DNA from: an uncultured Roseburia sp.
Lineage (GTDB): Bacteria; Bacillota; Clostridia; Lachnospirales; Lachnospiraceae
DNA length: 41,156 bases
Assembly (NCBI GenBank): GCA_947383215.1
Contig: CANDCP010000025.1
Coordinates: forward strand, 1-41,156
Reading direction: 5' to 3'
Shown here: positions 23,385-31,765 of the stretch, one piece after another
Numbering within the stretch: the stretch's first letter is position 1
How the letters are laid out: every line of letters starts with the position of its first letter
Notes under the pieces: generated by a model
Seen by the model: the letters and a program-made list of their open reading frames with translations, nothing else
Database searches by the model: none
What the model was told of the DNA's origin: nothing
Translations under genes and position numbers: made by a program

Positions 23385-24050
23385 TTATCTTACATGGAAC
23401 CTCCGTTTCAATTCAATTCTCGCCCTCCGATCTCCGATAATCATTGTTCCCAAAAATAAAAAGACGGAAACGCCAAGCGCAATGAAACTCATCAGAGGAT
23501 TCGTCACAATATCGAACCGCCAGAAAATCAGCGGAAGCAGACTGCATAAAATCATAAAAATCTGAAACAAAAGGTAGCTCTGCCAGTTTCTCACATTTAC
23601 AATCATAAGAACTACAATCCCGATATCCACAAGCAGTATCCCGCCCGGAATCACGTAATTGACAGACCATCCCCTATAACCGGTCACAAAATCCACAAGT
23701 ACCACAAACAACACCCCGCAGAGTGTCAAAACAATGATTTTCGCCTTATAACCGGCGTCATCCACAATCGCGAAGCGCAGAATCAGATACAGATACAAAA
23801 GCGCCGCTATCACAATCGCGCACCACCATACGCCATGATAGTTTTCATAATTGACGGCAAACAGGGTCGCTCCCGTCAGTAGAATCACAAACAGAAAAAT
23901 CCGGCAGGCTAATAGCAGTCTCCTTGTCATAAAACGAATATCGGGATACGTATTCTTTCCCTCTGTGTGCTTCTCCAAAACACAGCGGCAGAGCGGACAG
24001 ACATCGGTCTTGTCTTTAATCTCCACATTACAGTTTCTGCATTTACTCAT
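23385..24050 (-). CDS. DUF6320-type membrane protein with zinc ribbon
   Basis: A 221-residue membrane protein. The N-terminus is a small zinc ribbon, C-x2-C ... C-x2-C (CRNC and CPLC), followed by about six transmembrane segments, the layout of DUF6320 proteins. Activity is unknown. The start at 24050 (MSKCRNC) is chosen because GGGG lies just upstream; an ATG at 24062 is possible. It overlaps the preceding acyltransferase-like gene by 8 nt. Confidence 0.8.
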   Translation of the reverse strand: MSKCRNCNVEIKDKTDVCPLCRCVLEKHTEGKNTYPDIRFMTRRLLLACRIFLFVILLTGATLFAVNYENYHGVWWCAIVIAALLYLYLILRFAIVDDAGYKAKIIVLTLCGVLFVVLVDFVTGYRGWSVNYVIPGGILLVDIGIVVLMIVNVRNWQSYLLFQIFMILCSLLPLIFWRFDIVTNPLMSFIALGVSVFLFLGTMIIGDRRARIELKRRFHVR

Positions 24051-25428
24051 AATATACCCCATTGCTTTCTATCTCTACTTCCAGTCCGTCCTCGGACAGT
24101 CTGCGGAAAAATCCCCTCTGCGCCGACGGATCACGCAAAATGGAACTGAATGAAAATACAAGCGTATCCCCGTAGGAACAGATTGTCCCTTTTAGATTCT
24201 GTCCTTTGGACATCGCAAGATATGCGCTGAACATTTTCACATAGGGCTTATAATCCTCCGGCACGGTAATGCTTCCGATATTTGTCACGGTCGAAGTATT
24301 GGCAAGCGCCGCGGAGGTATAGACATAGCGCATGGCGATATTTTTAAGAAACAGCGGAACCGCCCTGGCGATCAGATTCTTTTCATTTGAGACATTATAA
24401 GAAAACAACTCTTCCAAATGCTCTCTGTTAATCTGGCTTCTTAAGCTTTTACTCGTAATTTTTACAATTTCCTCAAACGTATACTCCGCTTCATTCTCTT
24501 TCGGGAAGAACTCGGCGGAAACTACGGTAAAGAAATTCTTTGTCGTCACAGAATTAAAATAAGGCCGCAAATTTACGGGAACCGCCACGCGGACCGGACG
24601 TTTCGCCGGCATCCTGTGCATGTATTCCGTATAAACGCTCCACGTAAACGCCGCCACAAGATATTCATTGATACTGACCTTATATCTGCGGCAAACCTCC
24701 TTCAGCGCAGGAATCTTTATATACCCGTGCATCACGCCAAATTCGCCTGTTCGAAGCTTTTCTCCTTTTAAAAGATACGCCTTTTTTGTCTTATAACCCT
24801 TCGCGTAGCTTTTTTTATAATTTTTCAGAAAACTGTCCTCACGATTTAGCGATGTATCGCTGCAGAGCGCATCCCCGAGCTTTTTCATAAGCGCGGGGTG
24901 TACCAGCCGCAGATATTGAAACGTCAGCTCTTTCAAAAAATTGATTCCGCCCATTCCGTCTGTCAGAACATGAAAGACTTCTAAATTAATCCGGCAGTCA
25001 AAATATGTGACGCGAAACATATAGCTTCTGTTTTTATTCTGTACAATATACTGGCAGGGAAAGCTGTTCTCCTTCCTCACCCTCGGCGCCGGTTTGCCGT
25101 TCTCCTCAAAATAGTACCAGAAGACGCCCTGCCGGAGCCGCAGGTTAAAACCGTCAAACTTCGGAAGCACAACATCCAGCGCTTTTTGCAGAATTTCACC
25201 CTGTATCTGCTCCCCAAGCGTAACGCTGATCCGGTAGACATTGCTCATGGCCTCGCCCGCAATGACCGGAAACAGATGCGCCGTATTATCCAGCTTGTCC
25301 CAGCGGATATCATATCGCCCTCTCGCCCTCTCCTCTTCCCTTCTGCGCCTCTTTTCCTGTCTATATAATTGCTTTTCCTCTTTCTTTTGCAGTTTCTCTT
25401 CTCTCTCTTCTATTTCGCTATTTTCCAT
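24043..25428 (-). CDS. Condensation/alcohol acetyltransferase-like protein
   Basis: A 461-residue cytosolic protein of the chloramphenicol-acetyltransferase-like fold, as in condensation domains and yeast-type alcohol acetyltransferases. The active-site HxxxD is seen as His153 and Asp157 (FHVLTDGMGG). Other family elements are VAVPVNLRPYF, NFFTVVSAEFFP and TVTNIGSI. The first 35 residues are a highly charged Arg/Lys/Glu stretch likely to form a coiled coil. The acyl donor and acceptor are unknown. First gene of the operon with DUF6320 and an esterase, a combination that suggests a shared lipid or acyl-transfer job (inference). Confidence 0.82.
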   Translation of the reverse strand: MENSEIEEREEKLQKKEEKQLYRQEKRRRREEERARGRYDIRWDKLDNTAHLFPVIAGEAMSNVYRISVTLGEQIQGEILQKALDVVLPKFDGFNLRLRQGVFWYYFEENGKPAPRVRKENSFPCQYIVQNKNRSYMFRVTYFDCRINLEVFHVLTDGMGGINFLKELTFQYLRLVHPALMKKLGDALCSDTSLNREDSFLKNYKKSYAKGYKTKKAYLLKGEKLRTGEFGVMHGYIKIPALKEVCRRYKVSINEYLVAAFTWSVYTEYMHRMPAKRPVRVAVPVNLRPYFNSVTTKNFFTVVSAEFFPKENEAEYTFEEIVKITSKSLRSQINREHLEELFSYNVSNEKNLIARAVPLFLKNIAMRYVYTSAALANTSTVTNIGSITVPEDYKPYVKMFSAYLAMSKGQNLKGTICSYGDTLVFSFSSILRDPSAQRGFFRRLSEDGLEVEIESNGVYYE

Positions 25429-25504
25429 AGGCTAAATCCTGCCTTCCTTTCATCCGGCATACTTGTTTTATTATAAGCGAAATAAATTTAAAATACAACA
25501 GCTA

Positions 25505-26590
25505 TTATTTACACACAACCGCCTTCGTCTTGCTCCACTCCCCGTAAATCGGTTCCGGGGCGCTCTGTCCATGATTATATTTTACAGAAACGTTTTTATA
25601 ATATCTGACGCGCACATAATATTTCGTTCCCGACTCCAAATGTTTTACCGTTTGACTCGTCTTTTTCGTACGATAATTCTGCACGTCCGTTTGAAATTCC
25701 TTATCTGCCGACACCTGAATCTGATATCTTCCCGCGGCGGTATGTTTCTTCGCGGCAATTTGAAGCTGCCCCCTCTTTTTACTCTTTACCGCTTTTAATA
25801 CGCCCTTTTGCGGCGTTACCGTGAATACGGCGCAGCTCTCTCCCGGTCCCACCGACTTATAATCCAGGTTAAAACTATCATTACATATGCGGTACCTTCC
25901 GATGTCTTTTATAAATTTCACTCTCTTATCGGTTCTCATATCATAAACCAGGTTATACTTAATAACATATTCTTTATTGCCATACATAAAAGTGGTGCCC
26001 TCTCCGATTGCCTTTACCCCTGGCCTCTTTATTTTTTTCCCTGTATAAACCGCGCTTGTCTTTTTCAACTTCAGATACGGCTCTAACGGCTTTACATTCC
26101 CCATCGCATGAAAACGGATCTCCTGCCTCTTCTTTGAAAACTGACCTTTGTCCGCGGTCACCTTTATATAGTATGAACCGGGCTCTAAGGTTTCCTCCTC
26201 CGCTATACATTCAGCATCTTCACTCCACAGCAAACCCAATGACGGAGCATTATTAAAATAAGTAAATCCCCAGTTTTTACCGCGAAGCGGCCATCCGACT
26301 ATCTTGCGTCCTCTGCTGTCTAAAATCCTCACTTCGCCTTTCGCATCTGAATTCACATTGAAATCAAAATGCGTCATTTTTTCCACGGTAAACTTGTAAT
26401 ACCTTACATTGTTTTCTTTTGTAAATACGTCGTCATATAATTTTATGCTCTGTAATTCATAAGCCGTCTCCAGCGTTGTATTTAACGGCTGCGCTGCCTC
26501 CTGATCCTGTGTCTGTGCTGTTACGCTTTTTGTAAAGGATGCGGCCATGACGCACAGAGCGCAGAGCGTTACGATTATCCTTCTTACCAT
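25505..26590 (-). CDS. Secreted protein with fibronectin-III-like C-terminus
   Basis: A 361-residue exported protein. A signal peptide (MVRRIIVTLCALCVMAASFTKSVTAQ) precedes a beta-rich domain with VRYYKFTVEKMTHFDFNV and EPGSYYIKVTADKG, as in calcium- or sugar-binding jelly-roll modules and pre-peptidase C-terminal domains. A fibronectin-III-like end follows (LESGTKYYVRVRYYKNV...WSKTKAVVCK). Probably displayed at or shed from the surface; no enzymatic site is seen. The start at 26590 is chosen to give a proper signal peptide; an in-frame ATG five codons earlier exists. Confidence 0.75.
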   Translation of the reverse strand: MVRRIIVTLCALCVMAASFTKSVTAQTQDQEAAQPLNTTLETAYELQSIKLYDDVFTKENNVRYYKFTVEKMTHFDFNVNSDAKGEVRILDSRGRKIVGWPLRGKNWGFTYFNNAPSLGLLWSEDAECIAEEETLEPGSYYIKVTADKGQFSKKRQEIRFHAMGNVKPLEPYLKLKKTSAVYTGKKIKRPGVKAIGEGTTFMYGNKEYVIKYNLVYDMRTDKRVKFIKDIGRYRICNDSFNLDYKSVGPGESCAVFTVTPQKGVLKAVKSKKRGQLQIAAKKHTAAGRYQIQVSADKEFQTDVQNYRTKKTSQTVKHLESGTKYYVRVRYYKNVSVKYNHGQSAPEPIYGEWSKTKAVVCK

Positions 26591-26614
26591 CTCATCATCT
26601 CCCATACATAATCA

Positions 26615-26929
26615 TTATTTATAATCTCCCGGTAGAATCTCCCTGTACCCAAGCCCATTGTCCGCGCCTGTCTTTCTGTAAAAGAACAGATAACAGCTGT
26701 CTTTTGTTCCCCCATCACACGCGCTGCATATATAGCGGGCATAAATATTATCTCTTGAACCACGAAAATAAACATTCGGACATTGTAACCGTTTTAAATA
26801 TGACGCATCCGTCGCATTTGCACTTGTCGCCCCCGTTAACGTCTTATTTCCGGAATACATAATCCAGCCGTTTTTATAAAATTGTATCAATCTGGTTGCA
26901 GACTGCTGCGCAATTCCCTCTCCTTTCAT
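26615..26929 (-). CDS. Small hypothetical protein, possibly a fragment
   Basis: A 104-residue open frame 24 nt upstream of the secreted-protein gene. It lacks a signal peptide and no clear ribosome site precedes its ATG. The C-terminal part (residues 45-100; CPNVYFRGSRDNIYARYICSACDGGTKDSCYLFFYRKTG) looks like a genuine beta-rich domain with four cysteines, typical of an extracellular module that has lost its front. A remnant of a longer exported protein, cut off by the hairpin region 26963-27024, is plausible. Confidence 0.4.
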   Translation of the reverse strand: MKGEGIAQQSATRLIQFYKNGWIMYSGNKTLTGATSANATDASYLKRLQCPNVYFRGSRDNIYARYICSACDGGTKDSCYLFFYRKTGADNGLGYREILPGDYK

Positions 26930-26962
26930 ATCGGGGGCGGATACCTGCCCGGAGGACTTCTT

Positions 26963-27024
26963 GTATCATAGGAAAGCCATAGACTTTCGCACTTCACGGC
27001 AACATGATCTTTCCTAAATGATAC
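26963..27024. ncRNA. Unidentified long hairpin element
   Basis: GTATCA-TAGGAAAG (26963-26976) pairs with CTTTCCTA-(AA)-TGATAC (27009-27024), a 14-bp stem with a 2-nt bulge and a 32-nt loop. A second stem, GGGCAGG/CCGCCC, follows on the minus strand (about 26935-26953). I see no match to c-di-GMP, cobalamin, lysine or fluoride riboswitch consensus. It may be a structured leader or a small MITE-like palindrome. Confidence 0.4.
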
Positions 27025-27056
27025 AAAAAAACCGATTACTCTCGTAATCGGTTTTA
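27025..27056 (-). terminator. Terminator of the amino-acid ABC operon
   Basis: ACCGATTAC (27031-27039) and GTAATCGGT (27044-27052) form a perfect 9-bp stem with a TCTC loop. On the minus strand a run of seven T follows. It ends the operon whose last gene stops at 27167. Confidence 0.9.
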
Positions 27057-27166
27057 TAATCCATACATATAAATAATATTTCGACGCCAGCTTAAGCAAT
27101 ATATATTTTTCATTTCTCACCCATTACCCTTTCAGTATAACATTTTTTCCCATTTTGTCAATCATC

Positions 27167-27928
27167 TCAGGAAGAAAAGCGCGATAAAAACTGTCTGGTA
27201 CGCTCTTCTTTCGGATTCTCGATGACCTCTTTCGGATGTCCCTCTTCGATTATATACCCGCCGTCCATAAAAATCACGCGGTCCGCCACATCTCTCGCAA
27301 ACGCCATCTCATGTGTCACAATCACCATTGTCATTTTCTCCTCGGCAAGCTTGCGGATTACCTTTAAAATCTCGCCGGTCAGCTCCGGATCTAACGCCGA
27401 GGTCGGCTCGTCAAAAAAGAGGATCGAGGGATTTAAGGCAAGCGCCCGCGCAATCGCCACGCGCTGCTGCTGCCCGCCGGACAACTGACAGGGATAATAG
27501 TCCGCCTTATCTTCCAGGCCCATCTTAACAAGCAGCTCCTTCGCCTTCGCAAAAACTTCTTCCTTTTCCCGCTTTTGAATATGTATCGGCGCATCCGTCA
27601 GATTCTTCATTACGCTGTAATGTGGAAACAAGTTAAAATTCTGAAACACCAGCCCGAAATATCCCTGGATTCTTTTCAGCTGCTTTGCCGGCGCGTAACA
27701 CGCCCTGCCCGTCTCATCGCTTGCGACCGCAGCTTCCCCCAGATATTTAAGGCTCCCGCCGTCCATCGTCTCAAGCAGCGTCGCGCAGCGCAGAAGCGTA
27801 GACTTTCCGGAACCGCTCGGCCCGATGATCGCAACTACCTCTCCCTCCCTGACGGAGAGTGAAATATCATGGAGGACGTCAAGATTCTCAAAGCTCTTTT
27901 TTAAATTTGAAATTTCCAGTAAATTCAT
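27167..27928 (-). CDS. Polar amino-acid ABC transporter ATPase
   Basis: A 253-residue ATPase of the GlnQ/HisP type. Walker [10 protein letters not shown] (36-44), Q-loop [13 protein letters not shown] signature [15 protein letters not shown], Walker [14 protein letters not shown] and the H-loop His in IVTHEMAFA are all intact. It powers import through the permease encoded 14 nt upstream. The family handles glutamine, glutamate, cystine, arginine and similar amino acids; the substrate is not decided by this subunit. Ends 115 nt before the terminator at 27025-27056. Confidence 0.95.
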   Translation of the reverse strand: MNLLEISNLKKSFENLDVLHDISLSVREGEVVAIIGPSGSGKSTLLRCATLLETMDGGSLKYLGEAAVASDETGRACYAPAKQLKRIQGYFGLVFQNFNLFPHYSVMKNLTDAPIHIQKREKEEVFAKAKELLVKMGLEDKADYYPCQLSGGQQQRVAIARALALNPSILFFDEPTSALDPELTGEILKVIRKLAEEKMTMVIVTHEMAFARDVADRVIFMDGGYIIEEGHPKEVIENPKEERTRQFLSRFSS

Positions 27929-27942
27929 ACTTCTTCCTCCGC

Positions 27943-28593
27943 CTATTTATAGTAGCTCAAACGTTTTTCAATCCAGCTCATAAGCATTGCGACAACCAGA
28001 TTGAAAACATAATAGAAAATTCCCGCCGCAAACAACGGCATAATGCTTGTCTCCCGCGCGGAAATCTGTTTTGCAATGGTAAACATCTCGGCGTAGGCAA
28101 GCACAAACGAGAGCGACGTATCCTTAACCAGGGTAATCACTTCATTGGTTACCGGCGGAAGAACGCGTTTTACCATCTGCGGAAAAATAATCTTAAAAAA
28201 TGTCTGAACCCTTGAATATCCCAGCACTTTCGCCGCCTCATACTGCCCTACGGGGATCGACTCAATACCGGAACGGTAGATTTCCGCAAAATACGCCGCA
28301 TAATTTATGGAAAATCCGATAATCGTCGCAACAAACACACTGTACCCCGACAGACTGATCCCAAATACATAGTACGGCCCGAAATAGACGACCAAGAGCT
28401 GAAGCATAAGCGGAGTTCCCCGCATAACGGATATGTACAACTTCATCAGCCACTGGAGCGGCTTAAATTTTGCCATCCTTCCAAACGCCACCGCCAGACC
28501 GAGCGGCATGGAAAATAATAAGGTCAGCAGAAAGATAGACACGGTCGAAATCATACCGGACATCAGCTGCTGCATAATGGTTGAAAATGACAT
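27943..28593 (-). CDS. Polar amino-acid ABC transporter permease
   Basis: A 216-residue membrane permease of the HisM/GlnP family with five or six hydrophobic segments. The family motif that docks the ATPase is present as [31 protein letters not shown], and the N-terminal [16 protein letters not shown] segment is typical. It probably forms a homodimer because only one permease gene is present. It lies 15 nt after the binding-protein gene and 14 nt before the ATPase gene. Confidence 0.95.
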   Translation of the reverse strand: MSFSTIMQQLMSGMISTVSIFLLTLLFSMPLGLAVAFGRMAKFKPLQWLMKLYISVMRGTPLMLQLLVVYFGPYYVFGISLSGYSVFVATIIGFSINYAAYFAEIYRSGIESIPVGQYEAAKVLGYSRVQTFFKIIFPQMVKRVLPPVTNEVITLVKDTSLSFVLAYAEMFTIAKQISARETSIMPLFAAGIFYYVFNLVVAMLMSWIEKRLSYYK

Positions 28594-28608
28594 TTTCTCT
28601 TATCCTTC

Positions 28609-29487
28609 CTATTTTCCGAGACAGATCATATCGGTCAACTCATACTTCTCGGCAATTTCCTTAAATTTTCCGTCCGCCGCCATCTCGTCTAACGTCTTTT
28701 GCACTTTATCGCAAAGCTCGGTATTTCCCAGCTTAAAGCCGATCGCATACTGCTCGGAGGAAACCTGCTCCTCATCCGGCAGCATCTTAAACTTATCGCC
28801 GCGCGACTCAATCTGATACTTTGCAACGCCGATGTCAAGCACAACGGCGTCTACCGCGCCCGCTTCCAGATTCATAAACGCCGTATTGTAATCCGCAACC
28901 TGCTGCAGCTCCTGAAAGCTCTCCGCAAGCTCCTTATTCTCATCCGCCGCGTCTTCTCCCGTTAGCGCCGCAAGTCCTGAGGAATCCGCCTGCACAGACA
29001 CCTTCTTGCCCGCCAGATCCGAAAGCTTCGCAATATCCGAATCTCCGGAGACGACTACCACGATACTGTTATCGATATACGGCGTGGAAAATGTATATTC
29101 CTTCTCGCGTCCGTTCATCGTAAATCCGTTCCAGATGCAGTCAATGGAACCGGAATTTAACTCCATATCCTTAGAATCCCAGTTAATCGGCTTTTTTACC
29201 AGCTCCCAGCCGTTACGGTCACACACTTCCTGCGCCAGTTCAAGGTCAAATCCCGTGTACTCTCCGTTCTCATCCATATAGCCGTACGGCGGAAACTCCG
29301 CGTCAAACCCGACCACAAACTGGCCGTCGTCTGCATGATCGGCCGCTGTATCGCCTTCCTCCTCAGATGTCTTATCCGCATCTTTCCCCGCACCGCCTGT
29401 TGTACTCTCATTTCCCTTTGTTCCACAGCCCGCCATTGAGACGGCCATCGCAGCCGTCAAAAGCAGCGCCATTGCTCTCTTTTTCAT
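28609..29487 (-). CDS. Polar amino-acid ABC transporter binding lipoprotein
   Basis: A 292-residue lipoprotein with signal sequence and lipobox at Cys21 (SMAGC), then an acidic linker and an SBP family 3 domain. Typical elements are FVVGFDAEFPPYGYMDENGEYTGFDLELAQEVC, DCIWNGFTMNGREKEYTFSTPY and the late EQYAIGFKLGN. It captures a polar amino acid outside the membrane and delivers it to the permease. First gene of the three-gene operon; AGGAGG-like GAGGAGG lies just upstream of the ATG. Which amino acid is bound cannot be told. Confidence 0.93.
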   Translation of the reverse strand: MKKRAMALLLTAAMAVSMAGCGTKGNESTTGGAGKDADKTSEEEGDTAADHADDGQFVVGFDAEFPPYGYMDENGEYTGFDLELAQEVCDRNGWELVKKPINWDSKDMELNSGSIDCIWNGFTMNGREKEYTFSTPYIDNSIVVVVSGDSDIAKLSDLAGKKVSVQADSSGLAALTGEDAADENKELAESFQELQQVADYNTAFMNLEAGAVDAVVLDIGVAKYQIESRGDKFKMLPDEEQVSSEQYAIGFKLGNTELCDKVQKTLDEMAADGKFKEIAEKYELTDMICLGK

Positions 29488-29650
29488 ATGTTTTCCTCCT
29501 CAAAACAAAATTATTTGTCCATACTTTTGTATACTACCATGATAAAACGGCAATGTAAACCGTTTTTTCAACTCATCCTGTACTTTCCGCCGCAAATATG
29601 ATACCATTTTTTCAGATTATTGATCTTATGGCGGAAAGGAGACTTCACCT

Positions 29651-29830
29651 ATGCAATCATTACCGAAAGACCCTGTCATTCTTTTGAGCTATCTCAACAC
29701 ACAGCTTCGCAACTTCTATCCCTCTCTTGAGGAATTTTGCACTGCAAATAATGTGGAAGAACACGATATTATCCAAAAACTGTCCACTATCGACTACGCT
29801 TACGACCCTGCCCAAAATCAATTTATCTGA
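29651..29830 (+). CDS. DUF4250 small protein
   Basis: A 59-residue protein, MQSLPKDPVILLSYLNTQLR at its start and a YAYDPAQNQFI end, matching the compact DUF4250 family of Clostridia (PKDPxxLLSxxNTQLR ... IDYxYDxxxNQF). No function is known; the fold looks like a small three-helix unit. AAAGGAGA lies 9 nt before the ATG. Its stop is 20 nt before the methyltransferase-like gene, so the two form an operon. Confidence 0.85.
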   Translation: MQSLPKDPVILLSYLNTQLRNFYPSLEEFCTANNVEEHDIIQKLSTIDYAYDPAQNQFI

Positions 29831-29850
29831 TCCCGATAACGGAGGTTTTT

Positions 29851-30696
29851 ATGTCTGTCTACGATGAATTAATGAAATTTAAAGTCATGCCGGAGGCGTT
29901 TGGCAGCTGGGCAGAGTACCGCAGCGTTCTTTCGAACCATATCCTCTCCCACACACGGCCCAATACCTCGGTCGCTGTCTTCGGCGCCGGCAGATGCAAC
30001 GATATTGATTTATCGCTCTTCACAGACCATTTTTCCTCTGTCACGCTTTTGGATTCGGATAAAACCTCGATGCAGGAGGCTCTGAAACAGTACCGTCTTA
30101 CCGACTGCCCGAAAATAAAACCGGTTGTCGTCAACTTTACCGGAATTACCCCCGACGACTACCGCAGCTTTTCCGATGAACTTTCTTCCCTGCTCAATGT
30201 CCGTGGCAGCTCGTCCGACATTCGTATACTGGCGGATTACGCGCTCTTTAAACTCAGACGGCTCGATCAGAAATCCGCGGGATATTTCCCCAATTTCGGA
30301 AAACAATGCTTCGACTATTCCGTGACATTCGGCGTGCACAGCCAGCTCTATAATATGCCGGCCTGGATCTGGTCCGCTTTCTGCGCCAACCTAAACGCCG
30401 GCGATTCTGCCGTGGAAAGGTTTATTCAGGGGCAGAACGAACGCCTGATCCCGCGTTTTAACGACGCCGTCCTGCGCGCAACAAAAAAGCGCGCATACTT
30501 TGGGTGCGAGCTTATTCAATCCTCCACCGGCGACGCCGTGGAGGGAGCGGTCGAAAGCATCCGGGATCTGAAAAACAGAGGAATTGTGGCAAGACAGTCC
30601 CTCATCGACTGGCCCTTCGATTTAAAGCGGGAAATTGTCTACCGGATGCTGATTCAGGAGGTCGACCTGCCCGATGAGATATCAACCCCCTCTTAG
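29851..30696 (+). CDS. SAM-dependent methyltransferase-like protein
   Basis: A 281-residue protein with a Rossmann-type nucleotide site near the N-terminus: VAVFGAGRCNDIDLSLF (motif I region, about residues 41-57) and SVTLLDSDKTSMQEAL (acidic residue of motif II). The rest does not match a methyltransferase I recognise, and the C-terminal half (LIQSSTGDAVEGAVESI, LIDWPFDLKREIVYRMLIQEV) gives no substrate clue. GGAGG lies 6 nt before the ATG. It follows the DUF4250 gene in one operon. Methyltransferase activity is uncertain. Confidence 0.7.
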   Translation: MSVYDELMKFKVMPEAFGSWAEYRSVLSNHILSHTRPNTSVAVFGAGRCNDIDLSLFTDHFSSVTLLDSDKTSMQEALKQYRLTDCPKIKPVVVNFTGITPDDYRSFSDELSSLLNVRGSSSDIRILADYALFKLRRLDQKSAGYFPNFGKQCFDYSVTFGVHSQLYNMPAWIWSAFCANLNAGDSAVERFIQGQNERLIPRFNDAVLRATKKRAYFGCELIQSSTGDAVEGAVESIRDLKNRGIVARQSLIDWPFDLKREIVYRMLIQEVDLPDEISTPS

Positions 30697-30732
30697 CCGG
30701 GCGGCGTCAATTTGAATCCGCCGTTTAGCTTG

Positions 30733-31734
30733 TCAGCAGATTCTCGGAAGCCCTTCTCCCTCGAGCACGTCGAGCGCGCGCCGCCCTCCAAGCGCCGTCC
30801 TCAGAACTAATTTCCCCCTGTCTTTCTGCCCGCGCACATCTTCTACCCTGCCGATAACCGCCGCGTCTTTCCCGTACCGGGACGCTCGGATCAGCTCCAA
30901 GGCGCGCCCGGCGTCCTTCGCGTCAACGACGGCCGCCATCTTTCCCTCATTTCCCATATAGAGCGGGTCTAACCCAAGCAGCCCGCAAAAATCACGCACC
31001 TGCGGATGCAGCGGAAGCGCCTCCTCCTCTATCTCAAACAGAAGTCCGCTGCCCGCCGCAAGCTCCTTTAACACCGTGGCCAGCCCTCCCCTCGTCACAT
31101 CCCGCATAGCGTGGACGGCGACATGTTCCCGAAGCAGGCTTCCTACCATCTCATGCAGCGGCGCGTTGTCGCTCACAATCGTATTTGAAATTTCCATCCG
31201 GCTGCTCAAGATTGCCGCATGGTGATCCCCGAGGCTTCCCGACACGATAATCACATCGCCCGGCCTGCTGTTCCCCGACGAAATCTCTACGCCCTTCCCT
31301 ACAAAACCGACGCCTGCGGTATTGATATACATTCCGCCTGCGCCCTCCACAACCTTTGTATCTCCCGCGACAATCGTCACGCCGGCCTCCCTCGCCGTAT
31401 CCGCCATAGAACGCACAATCCGCTTTAACTGCGCAATCTGTACTCCCTCCTGCAAAATAAAGCCGCAGGTGATATACCGGGGTTTCGCCCCCCGCATCAA
31501 AAGATCGTTGACGGTACCGCAGATACTGAGCCTCCCGATATCTCCGCCCGGAAATTCCAGCGGTTCTACCACAAAACTGTCCGTCGTAACCGCAATCCTT
31601 TCGTCTCCCAAAACAACGGCGCAGTCCTCCATTTCGCTCAATATTTCATTGGAAAACTCCCGCGCAAATATTTCTCCTATCAGCTCGCCCGTCGCGCGTC
31701 CGCCGCCGCCGTGCTCCATTGTGATTCTATCCAT
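30733..31734 (-). CDS. hypE: Hydrogenase maturation protein HypE
   Basis: A 333-residue AIR-synthase-fold protein. It starts with MEHGGGGRATGELI, has VTTDSFVVEPLEFPGGDIGRL and MRDVTRGGLATVLKE, and ends in PRIC, whose terminal Cys carries the carbamoyl, later cyano, group. With HypF it makes the CN ligands of the NiFe site; with HypC and HypD it hands them to iron. Last gene of the ech-hyp operon, 31 nt after hypD. The convergent methyltransferase gene ends only 36 nt away. Confidence 0.97.
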   Translation of the reverse strand: MDRITMEHGGGGRATGELIGEIFAREFSNEILSEMEDCAVVLGDERIAVTTDSFVVEPLEFPGGDIGRLSICGTVNDLLMRGAKPRYITCGFILQEGVQIAQLKRIVRSMADTAREAGVTIVAGDTKVVEGAGGMYINTAGVGFVGKGVEISSGNSRPGDVIIVSGSLGDHHAAILSSRMEISNTIVSDNAPLHEMVGSLLREHVAVHAMRDVTRGGLATVLKELAAGSGLLFEIEEEALPLHPQVRDFCGLLGLDPLYMGNEGKMAAVVDAKDAGRALELIRASRYGKDAAVIGRVEDVRGQKDRGKLVLRTALGGRRALDVLEGEGLPRIC

Positions 31735-31765
31735 ATCGCTCTCCTTCCATCCGCTGGGCCTTGCG

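Noticed and set aside
26963-27024. c-di-GMP-I riboswitch
   Set aside because: The hairpin has a GCGAAAG loop, but the GGGCAAACC and ACGCAAAGCC core sequences are missing.
26926-27120. 64-residue open frame on the minus strand
   Set aside because: It reads straight through a strong terminator and hairpin and has no ribosome site or family resemblance.
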